64,000 bases of DNA from Bacteroidota bacterium (GCA_030706405.1 JAUZOO010000004.1:459720-523719), one strand, 5' to 3'. Numbered from the stretch's first letter, positions 35,801 to 45,400 are shown. Numbers and translations: made by a program. The notes: generated by a model not told the origin, from the sequence alone.

Positions 35801-36986
35801 CAATGGATACATCACTTTTACCATCGAAGAAAAAGCACCTACAGAAATTTCTTTCCAAGGGATAGTTGAGAATTACCTTGAAATCAAAATCTCAGATTCG
35901 GGCATCGGAATACCCAAGGATTCTATCGATAAAATCTTCGAGCCTTTTCATCAGGTAAACAAAAACAAACCCATTGACAGCGCAGCTACCGGAATTGGGT
36001 TATCCCTTACCAAAGAACTGATTGAGATGCATAATGGCAAAATCACTGTGGAGAGTGAAGAAAACAAAGGATCTTGTTTCACGCTTTATTTGCCGGTATA
36101 CGAATCGAATCCCCAGGAAAAATCGCAGACCGGCGATATTAAAGACGACACTGGTAGCCAGACTAGCCCAAAAACAGAAGAGGCTGCGGAACTCGTCAGG
36201 GAAGCCAAAGTTACTACATCTCCTTCTAAATCGCTGGTTCTGATCGTCGAAGACAATGCCGATTTGCGAACATTTATCGCCGGAGAATTACAAAAAAAAT
36301 ATCGTGTGCTTGAAGCTGCAAACGGACAGGAAGGGTTGGAGCAGGCCATTCAAAAAGTTCCGGATTTAATCGTTAGTGATATTATGATGGACAAAATGGA
36401 TGGTATCGAGCTTTGCCAGAAAATTAAAACGGATGAACGCTCAAGTCATATTCCCATAATCCTATTAACAGCAAGGCATTCGGAAGACACCAAATTAAGC
36501 AGTTTTGAAATAGGGGCAGACGATTATATTACCAAACCTTTCAATGTTAGCCTGCTACTCTCAAGGATAAAAAATCTGATAGAACAACGTCGAAAACTAC
36601 GTATGCTCTTTAGTAAAGATACGAACTTAGACTTTTCGTCTGTTGCTACAAACAAAGTAGATTCTCAATTTCTGGAAAAACTCACCCAACACATTGAAAC
36701 AAATTTGGAGAATCCCGATTTTGATCCATCGATGCTGGCGGAGAAAATGGCTATGAGCAGGATGCAGCTCTACCGCAAAGTAGCAGCATTGACAAACCAA
36801 ACCGTACTAAATTTAATTCGTACTATACGATTAAATAAAGCGGCCGAACTACTTATCTCCTCCAACATGCAGATCGCTGAAATTGCTGATGCTGTGGGCT
36901 ATACTGAAGCATCCAACTTCACCAAAAGTTTCATAAGACAATTTAATCAGACTCCTAGTCAATTTATTCGCTCTCATCGAAAATAG
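32844..36986 (+). CDS. Hybrid two-component system regulator (HTCS) 1
   Basis: The 1380-residue one-protein signalling system has a signal peptide (MKKWFVLWCLFSFILSPITA). Periplasmic two-component-propeller repeats (about 25-680) show repeated G-xx-W-hG motifs such as NIWIGTWHGL and SLWLGTNNGL. A Y_Y_Y domain (about 690-795) is followed by one membrane span (about 805-828, YVILLFFILFRIYLYFL). Next come a HisKA domain with His862 in NISHEFRTPL, an HATPase domain (SDSGIGIPKDS), a receiver with Asp1179 in VSDIMMDKMDG, and a C-terminal AraC HTH (about 1280-1380, EIADAVGYTEASNFTKSF). It senses an oligosaccharide in the periplasm and activates the adjacent block. All phosphotransfer residues are present. 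Confidence 0.93.
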   Translation: MKKWFVLWCLFSFILSPITANKILITNINEKYNLPKNSTNCMFQDSKGFLWFGMANGLYKFDLNNFSNISSNQNRFNNFPKSDVRSIIEYAPGLLLIGTYSKGLWGYNTITERVFPVHINLPIDLSKSFIHCLFLDKTGAIWMGTSKGLIRIKNSGKEIGSFELLNLFNNRNSDMGNSDVISVTESKAGVIWFITMSRLGYFNSTSKRITTFLTYKSHSSFSFLDDKKILIGNFGAGATVFNTETLKFEPIQIKGLSDKAQSMYVYKDHNSNIWLSIANAGLLLWQPNSSQTTIISNKNPEYSTLNSNTISQIYETRDGALWACNEDGINMICLKKNLFQSFSCNKTDNNSDLAIGIRALLNSNNGFIWVGTIGGGLKQFNLTTHKFTDVSLVSEGKTIEKTIQSIIRDHNGNLWLGTEGDGVIKFMPDKKSGYTKGKIINYRLYPKPFPFKTLNNNYIMCLLEDKHNNIWIGTWHGLSLLESTELEKPDQSNAVIKNFINSQSDNLSISDNIIMSLKEDAAGNIWIGTQEGLNKVIKTVKGYQFEHTFKDKEGIPLTDKKILAIHQDRKGNLWFSTQDGGISLLNTKTGIFKDFNSENGFNDNIITSITEDSSGSLWLGTNNGLCRFNPSVPSFKNYTTDDGLISNDFLFNSNCTIGNYMFLGSNKSLTAFTPRDFIVSTFKPNLSFTDLKIFNKPVGINTKGSPLKEHISIVKSITLNHNQNFITIAFAALDFKHQNEIKYSCIMKGLEKSWNNLGKEHKITYTNLAPGHYTFKVKAYSSNDCNNASYISLDIIVKPPYWATIWAYSVYVILLFFILFRIYLYFLNKERRENALALERLTAKNMHEMDLMRLRFFTNISHEFRTPLTLISAPLESLINDKPDETKAQSYYQLMLKNVHRLTRLINQLLDLRKIEEGYLKMEWDQGDIIDFIQKTINSFQNYAEKRDITFTFQSDIDKLFTFFDADKLDKVLFNLLSNAFKYTPNNGYITFTIEEKAPTEISFQGIVENYLEIKISDSGIGIPKDSIDKIFEPFHQVNKNKPIDSAATGIGLSLTKELIEMHNGKITVESEENKGSCFTLYLPVYESNPQEKSQTGDIKDDTGSQTSPKTEEAAELVREAKVTTSPSKSLVLIVEDNADLRTFIAGELQKKYRVLEAANGQEGLEQAIQKVPDLIVSDIMMDKMDGIELCQKIKTDERSSHIPIILLTARHSEDTKLSSFEIGADDYITKPFNVSLLLSRIKNLIEQRRKLRMLFSKDTNLDFSSVATNKVDSQFLEKLTQHIETNLENPDFDPSMLAEKMAMSRMQLYRKVAALTNQTVLNLIRTIRLNKAAELLISSNMQIAEIADAVGYTEASNFTKSFIRQFNQTPSQFIRSHRK

Positions 36987-37163
36987 ACCTTTCCTTTAGC
37001 GACTTTTTTATATGAATAAAATCATAACCTTCGAAAAAAACTGCATTCGCGCTGTTCTATGAATTTGCAGCAATAGTTTGGTTGTGTACGCCAGCAAAGT
37101 TCTAATGCGGCCGATAGGGCTCACTTTCGCAATAGCAATTACAACCATCCGGAAATAATCCAG

Positions 37164-37190
37164 CGTAGTTTTGGCGATAGCCTAACTACG
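37164..37190. terminator. Hairpin between convergent HTCS1 and GH13
   Basis: CGTAGTT (37164-37170) pairs with AACTACG (37184-37190). An inner GGC/GCC pair (37173-37175 with 37180-37182) closes a four-base loop. It lies 178 bp after the HTCS1 stop and 28 bp beyond the GH13 stop, a good place for a terminator shared by the convergent genes. There is no clear U-tract. Confidence 0.45.
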
Positions 37191-37217
37191 AACGGGTGGC
37201 TATTTTGAAAACAATAC

Positions 37218-38951
37218 TTAAGTCAAAATCAGCGCTTCCAGAGGCTTCAGTGTTACCGGTACAGTATGTATATTACTAGACACTTCTGTATTTATTGAAA
37301 AACTCGAATTTTGTGTTGAATAAACTACCTTCCATTTTTTAGTGACTGGATTTAAATTCTCGTCTACTGTTACGTAAACACTTGCTGCATTAGAGGTATG
37401 GGTATTAGCCACAATCAACACTTCCGAATCGCTCAATATTCTTGAAAAAGCTATAACGCCACCGCAATAAGGCGAATAATCGAAATCAATTCCATTGCCG
37501 CTAATTGGTCGAAAATACTGGCGCCCGTAGCGTAATGCAGGATATTTGGCTCTAACTTCGGAAAGATCTTTTATCAATTTAAAAAACTCGGTTTTTTCTG
37601 AAAAAATGTACTTCCCCCACATAGCTTCGCGTGCATATTCGCGCCGGTCACCATTGCCCCACATGCCCTGCTCGGTTCCATAATAAATGCAGGGTATACC
37701 ACTAAGTGTCATCAGGCAGGTAAGCATCACCTTGGTTTGTTCGGGATAGTTGGGATTATGAAAACGATCATTTAGATCGTGATTATCACAAAAATTAATC
37801 AGATAACTACTGGCATTGGCATGTGAGCTAATAATATTTCCATATACTTCACGTTGATAGTCATAATGATGCGCCAATTCGGCAGGTGGCATATATCCTT
37901 TACATATATAGTATAATCTTTTGCGCAAGGGGAAGTTAATAGCCGCGTCTATGCCTATAATTTCACCATCTACCCTGCTATCTCGGCCAATAAAGGAGGC
38001 AACTTTTGCATCGTCATCGTCCTGCCATACTTCACCAAAATGAAAGAAGTTTTTTTTACCTATTGACAAGGCATATTCTCGGATAGCATTCCCGAATATA
38101 CGGGCAAACTCGGGTTCAATGTATTGCAGAGTGTCAATCCGAAAACCATCTATATCGAATTTAGCTATCAGATACTCATAGGAGCGTATCAATGCATCCC
38201 TTACGGGAAAATTTTTTTTATTAGGATCTTGGTATTCGGTTACCAGTTCTTTCAACCTGTCAAAATCTCCCTGAGTAATTTTTTCAATGTTTACATTCCC
38301 TCTTCGCCTGAAAAAGTCGTTATGCTGAAATTCGACCGGATGAATACCGGCTTCCTGCGAAAGGTTTGCTATTAGAGCAATTTCTTCTGACCAATTATTG
38401 GGGGTATTGCCATCTTCATCTCTCCAGTGAATTTTGTAAGTTCCATTAGGATTCCACGGAGCAGACGCGCCTATTCCTTCGTAATTAAACACATCACCTA
38501 CATGGTTAAGAACAATGTCTAAAATAACATAAATACCTAGCTTATGGGCCTCGTCAACCAATTGTCGAAATTCGTCGTCCGCAATTTTAGGGTTAGCCCT
38601 AGCCGCTATTGGATTGCTGCAAAAGCGCGGCTCAATCCGTAAAAAATTGCTTATGCCGTATCCTCCCCAATAGTCGCTAAACCATTGCGGATTTTCGAGT
38701 ACCGGTGATAGCCAGATTGCACCTACCCCCAGATTTTTCAGGTAGGATAATTGCTGCCTTATGCCGGCAAAATTTCCGCCTTGATACAGGTTACACGGAA
38801 AATTGTTAGGAGTTGGTGGTTTATCGGGATTATTAAATCGGTCAACCAACAGAAAATAAATCCATAGATCCCTCCAGTCTTCGGGCGAGGGAAAAACTTT
38901 AGCTTTTGAAACCGCTAAGGTTTCTTGCACTTCTAATAAAGATGTATTCAT
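37218..38951 (-). CDS. GH13 alpha-amylase family enzyme, cytoplasmic
   Basis: The 577-residue protein has no signal peptide. The GH13 barrel regions are clear: LDIVLNHVGD (144-153, region I), FRIDTLQ with nucleophile Asp273 (region II), HFGEVWQ with acid/base Glu307 (region III), and CDNHDLND with Asp392 (region IV). IEKITQGDFDRL and the tail beta domain complete it. It acts on alpha-1,4-glucans or maltodextrins inside the cell. It is unrelated to xylan and sits in a decaying stretch between the regulator and HU, so it is either an independent gene or a passenger. It has its own long upstream gap. Confidence 0.88.
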   Translation of the reverse strand: MNTSLLEVQETLAVSKAKVFPSPEDWRDLWIYFLLVDRFNNPDKPPTPNNFPCNLYQGGNFAGIRQQLSYLKNLGVGAIWLSPVLENPQWFSDYWGGYGISNFLRIEPRFCSNPIAARANPKIADDEFRQLVDEAHKLGIYVILDIVLNHVGDVFNYEGIGASAPWNPNGTYKIHWRDEDGNTPNNWSEEIALIANLSQEAGIHPVEFQHNDFFRRRGNVNIEKITQGDFDRLKELVTEYQDPNKKNFPVRDALIRSYEYLIAKFDIDGFRIDTLQYIEPEFARIFGNAIREYALSIGKKNFFHFGEVWQDDDDAKVASFIGRDSRVDGEIIGIDAAINFPLRKRLYYICKGYMPPAELAHHYDYQREVYGNIISSHANASSYLINFCDNHDLNDRFHNPNYPEQTKVMLTCLMTLSGIPCIYYGTEQGMWGNGDRREYAREAMWGKYIFSEKTEFFKLIKDLSEVRAKYPALRYGRQYFRPISGNGIDFDYSPYCGGVIAFSRILSDSEVLIVANTHTSNAASVYVTVDENLNPVTKKWKVVYSTQNSSFSINTEVSSNIHTVPVTLKPLEALILT

Positions 38952-39224
38952 TTTGCATTCTATTAAGTTGATATTTTAATATGTTGAAAATAAATTACCT
39001 AATCAGATTGGTCCTTGTCAAAAATCACAGTATATGAAGTTAATAAAACTCTATTGTTTAGATATTTACGTTTATTATATTTCTATTTATTCATGCTCCG
39101 TTTAAAAAGACAACAATCATTTCCTTGCATTAAAGTTTTATTTCTATCTAATTTTAGTTTCGGATTAAATGCTTTTGTCACTCCATAATCTTGAATAGAA
39201 ATTTATGCACTTCATCTGCCTCTG

Positions 39225-39347
39225 TTAAGGATGACCTGTTACTCGAAACAAAATGCCTGATGTGGGTTGAAGACAAAATGAGCAAGATGAGCGAGATTTC
39301 ACTATAAAATCTCTTCTGTCGGGTTTGATTTTACTATCATCTTTCAT
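39225..39347 (-). pseudogene. Remnant resembling a Tat-signal N-terminus
   Basis: From ATG at 39347 the minus strand encodes MKDDSKIKPDRRDFIVKSRS, which matches the twin-arginine leader pattern (RRDF). It then becomes Cys/Ser-rich and stops. In the next frame the sequence continues for about 25 sensible codons (SNRSSLTEADEVHKFLF). This suggests a frameshifted stub of a Tat-exported protein. Only the leader is recognisable. Confidence 0.3.
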
Positions 39348-39820
39348 AATTTGTTTTATTAATGTTAAATATTCACGTCGGTAAGTCAACTTAAATATTT
39401 TTAACAAAATTTCAACAACACATGGTTAATAATCAACCATTTACATGAACAGTGGAAATGGTATAAATTTTCGATAGTTATAAGGCCTTACTTTTCAAAC
39501 TAAACTCACTAATTAAAGTTACCACTTACTTTAGCCAAAGTCAAGATGGCTATTGCAATAAATAACCTTTCGCGTCCGTGTGGAGTAAAGGGGGCCAATC
39601 CGTCGGATAAACTTTTAGGTAAACGAACTTAGGGCGTGCAAAGCTTATAAAAAAATAGATATGCAGACATTAATGACCCCCGGAGTTAACATCAGTTTTT
39701 AATGTACTTTGCGGGGAATAAGACTTTTAAAAAAAACAGCGATATGGAACAAGCCGACCAATAAAGCCCACGGACAACAAGGGGCTGAAATGAATGGAGC
39801 TGTAATGGAACGGAAGGTGT

Positions 39821-39842
39821 TTTGCGGGTTTTTCTCCGCAAA
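39821..39842. repeat. Perfect 7-bp inverted repeat
   Basis: TTTGCGG at 39821-39827 pairs with CCGCAAA at 39836-39842 around an eight-base loop. It lies inside the GC-richer block between GH13 and HU. It may belong to a small structured RNA or a degenerate element. Confidence 0.35.
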
Positions 39843-39957
39843 GCCCTGGGGTGAAATGCCGGCAAAATGAATAAAGCTGCTTGTTGGCTAAAGGAGGCTG
39901 AATAAGGAAGACAGAGGAATGCTAAAGGCATGACAGTTTGCGTAGCACCCGAAGGGC

Positions 39958-39986
39958 AACACAGCTTTTTGCTAAAAGGCTGTGTT
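39958..39986 (-). terminator. Hairpin downstream of HU
   Basis: AACACAGC (39958-39965) pairs with GCTGTGTT (39979-39986). The stem can extend through a TTTT/AAAA pair. It begins about 43 bases after the HU stop codon on the minus strand. There is no strong U-tract, as is common in Bacteroidota. Confidence 0.5.
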
Positions 39987-40028
39987 GAGCTGGCGGGGCC
40001 TTTGCTGACTTTGGATGACGAATACCGC

Positions 40029-40313
40029 TTAGGCTTTCTTCGTTTTTACCTCGTCGATAAATTCTTTGGAAGGCTTAAAGGATGGAATAAAATGCTCCGG
40101 AATAATAACTACTGTGTTTTTAGAAATATTTCGAGCTGTTTTCTCAGCGCGTTTTTTCACCAGGAATGTTCCAAAACCTCTGAGATAGATGTTTTTATTA
40201 TTTGTCATATTTAATTTAACTGTCTCCATCAGAGATTCAATGGTCTTTACTACGACAACTTTATCGATACCCGTTTTCCTGGATATTTCGGTTGCTAATT
40301 CGTCTTTTGTCAT
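40029..40313 (-). CDS. HU/IHF-family DNA-binding protein
   Basis: The 94-residue protein has the normal HU length. The helical dimerisation part (MTKDELATEISRKTG to about residue 40) is followed by LRGFGTFLVKKRAEKTARN, the beta-arm entry motif (GFGTF then R-x-x-R/N). A basic arm and SKEFIDEVKT C-terminal helix complete it. The usual Pro at the arm tip lies in the segment VVIIPEHFIPSF, which is reshaped relative to textbook HU. It bends and packages DNA. A likely promoter is present upstream, and a hairpin lies downstream, so it is a single-gene unit inserted among degraded carbohydrate genes. Confidence 0.92.
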   Translation of the reverse strand: MTKDELATEISRKTGIDKVVVVKTIESLMETVKLNMTNNKNIYLRGFGTFLVKKRAEKTARNISKNTVVIIPEHFIPSFKPSKEFIDEVKTKKA

Positions 40314-40343
40314 TGTTTGTATCTATTTTATAGTTTGTTACGG

Positions 40344-40372
40344 CAAATGTATAAATTTTATGGTTTAAACAA
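40344..40372 (-). promoter_or_regulatory. Bacteroidota-type promoter for HU
   Basis: On the minus strand TACATTTG (40351-40344) matches the TAnnTTTG -7 consensus. A TTG at 40372-40370, 18 bases upstream, fits the -33 element. The predicted start is near 40337, leaving a leader of about 25 bases before the ATG at 40313. Confidence 0.6.
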
Positions 40373-40511
40373 CTATTAGCGTAATAGCAAAACTACGGCT
40401 ACCCGAGAAGGTATCTTTTACCTTTCCCTTTGACATCTCCTCAACTCTTAAGATGCTTTTAAATACAAGAACATTTACCTTTAAACAGTAGCAAATGCTT
40501 CCCGAATAGCC

Positions 40512-40533
40512 CGACGAAACGGATGTTTCGTCG
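40512..40533. repeat. Perfect 9-bp hairpin
   Basis: CGACGAAAC (40512-40520) and GTTTCGTCG (40525-40533) are exact inverted repeats around a GGAT loop. It lies about 200 bp upstream of the HU start, with no adjacent gene to terminate. Operator, attachment-site remnant or small RNA are all possible. Confidence 0.4.
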
Positions 40534-40827
40534 AACGCTACGATTATAAGCTACGGCAAACCGAGGCGAGTTTTTTGTTGATTTTATGCATTTGGCGACT
40601 AGGGAGCCACGACGAACATCAAGCCCGCAAGCATACTATATGAGCTCCCAGAGAATTTATTTGTCAGACTATAATGCCTCGAAAAATCGACCATAACGTA
40701 AAACCAGAAGAATAGTACATCCTTGCATTATCATTAAAAATAAAGCAATGTTTATCAAAAATTAGACAATAGGCATTTTACACTTCCTCTTTAAAATTTT
40801 GCAAAAATATATCTTACACAACCACAC

Positions 40828-40852
40828 AACAGCCCCTGTTTTAGGAGCTGTT
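40828..40852. terminator. Terminator-like hairpin
   Basis: AACAGCCCCT (40828-40837) pairs with AGGAGCTGTT (40843-40852) with one mismatch around GTTTT, and two further T follow on the plus strand. It is about 385 bp beyond the stop of the GH115 relic on the minus strand. It may once have terminated block 2. Confidence 0.35.
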
Positions 40853-41234
40853 TTAAAGACTATTTAGCTGTCTTTATTGCTTTAAATGTCTTAATAATAA
40901 AGAGAATGCAATATATCCGTCCTGTAATTAACCTTATCGTTTAAAAATGGCCTTCCGCGGCCTCTATAATGGAACGTAAATGGAATCAAATGGTACTTTT
41001 TGTTTTTCGAGCTCTCGCCCGTCAAAAACGCTGTATCCCTCTACACATGAGGCTTCCGTGTGTGTGTATTATCGCTTCGCTCCTTAGTACAATTCGTTTT
41101 ACCCCCTTTAATTAAGTCAATTTTTTAAATGTACTCTATTTTTGCTCTAAGTTGTTATATATGATTAAAATAAATAATTTTCAGTTATATATTTTTCGTT
41201 TATTAATATGAAATCAAATTGTTCTCAGTAGATT

Positions 41235-42000
41235 TTATTTTACACAATAGCTCTCTAAAGGTCCCGAATACGAAAGTTTAAGCCCTCCGGTGTTTACATG
41301 TAACTTTTGAATAACTACCCCAGGATCAATCATCCAAACTTTTAACGTATGGCAACCACTTTTAGACATTTTAAGTATTGTAGTACAATGCCTTGCGTAG
41401 GCAACTACAGTGGTCGCCCAAGCAGGATTTGACCAGTGAACTTTAAATTTATCGGGTACATTGGTTATTAGCTTAGGTTCCCCGTCGTCGAACGAAACGG
41501 CTATTTTAATATCGCGTCCCGGCATAAAGTTCAGCAGGTTTGAGGTAAGAGTAAGGTAACCTGGGCGGTATCTTTCGAGAACAAATACAAAAGATATTCC
41601 AAACATGCCGCATCTTTGCCGGGTATGGCGGCAGGTGCATTGGCCGGAGCGGTTGCGCGCATGCCCGATAAGGTTCGTCCATAATCCTCAATCTTTATCC
41701 ATTTGCGATCGCCTTTTTCAATGTTTTTCGAATAGTGCTCAGGCTCAATTGAAATGTAACCTGTACTTTCTATAAAACCTTTCAGTTTTTCTTTGCCATC
41801 GATTGTATTAAACAAAACGACCTTAACGGCAACCTGGCTTCTAGCCCCCGAAATTTGAACAGTTCCTTCTACTTTCCCTTTGGGAAGGTGTTGTTCATTC
41901 AATTGAAGCCAGATGCGTTTGTCGGTATCGCTGACTGTCCCTTCGCATCGCTAACGGAAAGCCATAGAACGGGATTTTGGCGTAATATTTTGTTCCACAT
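41235..42000 (-). pseudogene. GH115 C-terminal relic with frameshifts
   Basis: Three overlapping minus-strand frames together encode the BACON-like and C-terminal domains of a GH115. They run from about NPVLWLSVSDAKG through DTDKRIWLQL, GYISIEPEHYSKNI, DYGRTLSGMRATAPANAP, LTLTSNLLN and VPDKFKVHWSNP to ESYCVK and stop. The match to GH115 copy B (46200-49142) is very close throughout. Single-base shifts occur near 41935 (GGGACAG) and near 41545, so no full product can form. The N-terminal and catalytic domains are absent, replaced upstream by a beta-helix fragment. Confidence 0.85.
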
Positions 42001-42004
42001 AGGT

Positions 42005-42144
42005 TCCTTAAGAAAAAAGCGTATCTCCTGCAACAACAGATGCAGCCTTACCAATTGTCGTATAAAAGGTTGTCTGGATCCATCTGCCGTGTCAATCCCA
42101 GTGGGTGAAACATAATAGTTTTTTAGCTTCAACAGAACCGACAA
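42005..42144 (-). pseudogene. Beta-helix protein N-terminal relic fused to the GH115 relic
   Basis: The minus strand reads KNYYVSPTGIDTADGSRQPF. After a +2 shift it reads FYTTIGKAASVVAGDTLF and stops. This is the same opening as the intact neighbour at 42441-46127 (TYYVSPSGTDDVNSG, SPFKTIAYAATRVIAGD). No signal peptide remains in frame. Joined head-to-tail with a GH115 C-terminus, it marks a deletion between two former genes. Confidence 0.7.
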
Positions 42145-42218
42145 AACAGCTAAGCTTCAAAGTAACAAGTGAATAAAATCATCTCATAATTGGCATGGTT
42201 TACGACAATACTATTTTA

Positions 42219-42425
42219 CTAAAGTTTCGCACCTCCCCTAACCTTTTGAATTTGGAAGGGAATGTGCAATTGTCCTAATTCGCTGTTATCAAATTTGAAC
42301 TCCAAAAGACCTTCATTTAACTTCAACGCCTTGAAGCGTCAGGAAATATCTTCTGAGGATGCCCAGGTATAACCCGTTTTCAACTCTTGATACACATAAA
42401 GGAGCAGACTCCAACGAAAGACCGT
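42219..42425 (-). pseudogene. Degraded coding remnant downstream of the beta-helix gene
   Basis: Two alternating minus-strand frames look protein-like: ARNGLSLESAPLCVSRVENG and on to LQGVEVK in one, then NEGLLEFKFDNSELGQLHIP to a stop at 42219 in the other. A one-base shift near the LQGVEVK segment would join them. Parent family is not recognised. It fills the gap between two relic or intact genes, adding to the evidence of decay. Confidence 0.3.
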
Positions 42426-42440
42426 TTCGGGCAAAAAACA

Positions 42441-45400
42441 TTATTTCTTAAAGATCTTTTTACTTATTTTTTGAATGCCGTCCGATACCTGCAAAAAATA
42501 AATACCCGATGCATAGTGCGACATGTCGATTGTAAACGCATTTTTGTTTGCCACAAAGGTCAACAATCTCCTACCGAAAATATCGTATAGCGATACCCAT
42601 ACCTTTGGATTGGCAAGCATTATGTTAGCAATGTCTTTTACGGGATTCGGATAAACAGACAAAATTGAACCTTTATTCACATCCGTTTCGGGAATATCGG
42701 TTGTTAAATCTGAAACGGTTACAGTGTAAGTCTTTGTAGTTCCATCTTCAGCAAAAACATTGATATAGAAAATATTATTGCCGGCATTGAGCTGTTTATC
42801 GCCATTGCCGCTAACAACGGCTTGGGCGCTGTTTGCCGCAGCGTTTAACGTTATAGCTGTTGTATTCGGAGCTATTGTCACTGTGTAATCTGTTACGTTA
42901 GGCGTAAAGGCTGGTGTAAGTGTACCAGAAGGCACAGAAAGCGCACTGAGCGTAGCATCGTTATTGAATACGTTTTGCACAACAGACTTTTCAAAATCTA
43001 CGGTAATATTATCCATGAAATAATTACCTGAGCCGGTTGCCGAACCTAAGACAAGCTGAAATGAGTTTAATGCCTTTTCTTCGGCAGTAAGGCTCATCGT
43101 AGAAAAAAGATGTGTAATTGTACCCCAAGTATTTTCAGAAATAGATTGGTTTGCAGCAGGGTAGCTTGTCAAACCAGTTCTGCTGCCTATAGCCGCTCCT
43201 ACATTTGTGCCATCGCCGGCATTGCGTATTGTCATTCTCATGCCCGCGCCTGCAATACCTGTCGTGAGGCAGGCTCTCATATTAAAGACCACTTTTTGAC
43301 AATCACCCAGTGTTTTGCCTTGGGGCAAGCGAATCTCAAATACAGGAAATGCGTTGTTAGTACTCGTAGCATTGAGAATTCTGCGAACATTCAATACCTG
43401 ACCTCTTGCAACACCGGCTAATTGGTCGGGTGCAGGGTCCGCCACCACCTCGGCCATATATTCGTGACTCGTATTGAGTGTAAACAACGGATAGGCATAC
43501 CCCAGGTTATTCGAGTTAAAATCAACGACTACATTTGTCGGTTTATAGGTTACGTTTAACCTCATCACGGTAACGGTGTACGTTCGTGGTGTGTATTGAG
43601 ACGTGACGTTTATATTGAAGGTATTAACGCCCAAAGCAAGCTGTTTCGCGCCACCACCAGTGACTGTTGTGCCGGCATTGGGAGTTGCATTTAGCTGGAT
43701 GTCTGTCACATCATTAGGGACTGTGACTGTGTAGTTTGTCACTTCAGGATTAAAAACAGGAGTAAGAGTTCCCTTTGATACGGATAAATCTCCGAGCGTA
43801 CCGTTACAATTATTTGCGGCTACTCCAACACCCGAAGGTATCGTTCCGCTGTTGGTTATTAGTATCTTATCAATAAGACCCGTGCGGTAGGCCAGTGTGA
43901 ACGTGTGTGTGCCTGGAGTTAACAGGTAAGCATTGCTCAGCTCTTTCCATTCCCATCCCGACGTAGTGCCAACATTCCAATCCTTAAGTTCAGCGCCATC
44001 AAAGCTCGAATAGAACGTAACACCCTCACTGCTTTCGGATTTTAAACGGATATTCAACCTGTAGAAACCTTCTTCCTTGACGTTAACTTTATAAACGATA
44101 TACCCGTTAGGACCTGCTGGAGCCTCACTTGGTGTTGCAATGCTTGTTTTTCTGGCGACGTATTTTCCTGCAGAAGCATTGGCATCTGTTGAGATAATAT
44201 CCCAGTCCGAACCCACAATACCAGACTCTGCTTCTAACCAGATATCTGCATTTTTAACGATAGTTACCAGGAGATAATCCGAAAATACACCATTGGGTGT
44301 GGTTACTTCCAATGTTATTTTGTGTATACCTTTAGGTAGATTTACCGTAGCCGACAGCCCGGTAGCAAGCAGGTCAGTGCCATCATACCACTCGTACGAA
44401 CTTCCTGTAACACCGTAAATTGCACCATTAAATTGTATAGTTTTTGTTACTGAACCGTCTGCCAATATTAACAATTGATCATCACCAGCGTAAACTGTTC
44501 TACCTACCCTTACCACGTGCAGGTTCATTGCACCGATACTGGCATTTACAGCATTTGCAAGGCGAAAGGCAATTATTTGCTCGTACTGAGATGCTCCAAT
44601 TATGCTTATCTGAATTGTTTTGCTGGTCTCTCCTGCCGCAAAAGTAACCGTCTTGCCACCAACAATAGTATAATCAACTCCTTCTACTGCGTCGCCGGCA
44701 ACAGGAACAATATCAACGCTAACAGATCCTGTTGCTGCTTTACTCAGATTAACCGTGATTGTTTGAGTTTGCCCTCTTTGGGCAAAAAGACTAACCGATC
44801 CGGAAGGCGAAATGTTTGAACCAAAACCGACAGTTACATTACCAGTAGTGGATTGTGGCGCGACATAGCCGACCGCCGTTTTTGAGTAAACGGGATACGC
44901 CCCCAGATCCTTTCCATTTGTACCCGCTCCTTTTGCAGGACTGGTGGACTGAAGGGTAAAATCATTGGACCCGGCATTTGTAAAATTCGGATTAACCGTA
45001 AGTCCACCGGTTTCATTTACCCCTGGGGCAAAAACAGAATAGTTTACATCTGCACCCAAGTAGTTAAAGGTGTTATCTTTACCATCCTGAAACCAAAGGT
45101 TATTTTTAAAGATTTGTGGTCCCTGGCTTTTTGCGGTTGCTGTAAACCTCATGCATACACCACTGGCACTTGTTTTATAGACGATATTGTTCCTTACTTC
45201 ATCGTACCACGATTTATCCATAAGAATGGAGGTGTTGCAGTTGTACAAAACGTTGTTGATATATCGGGCATTTGCGGTATGGCCGGTATTAAAATTTGCC
45301 GATTCAATACCGATACCATTACCTACCCCAATGTTCTCATAGAGCCAATTGCGAACACATCTCGATTCATTAAAAAACAGACAGTTGCTATTGTATGCTT

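Larger units (their letters stand above)
38952..40028. other. Gene-poor region upstream of GH13 and downstream of HU
   Basis: The right-hand flank of GH13 (38952-39220) is AT-rich and probably carries its promoter, though no canonical box is clear. A Tat-leader-like remnant occupies 39225-39347. From about 39700 to 39990 base composition rises, and several short inverted repeats occur with no convincing ORF. Nothing else was recognised. Confidence 0.5.
40314..41234. other. Non-coding stretch between HU and the GH115 relic
   Basis: It contains the HU promoter at its left edge, a perfect 9-bp hairpin near 40512, and a terminator-like hairpin at 40828-40852. I found no ORF with protein character and no tRNA. 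The Pro/Arg-poor open frames are short. The stretch around 40900-41100 is mildly GC-richer but without recognisable content. Confidence 0.45.

Noticed and set aside
39692..39931. Minus-strand ORF of 79 codons in the structured block
   Set aside because: The translation has no recognisable family, no good start and many low-complexity stretches. The region is better explained as non-coding.
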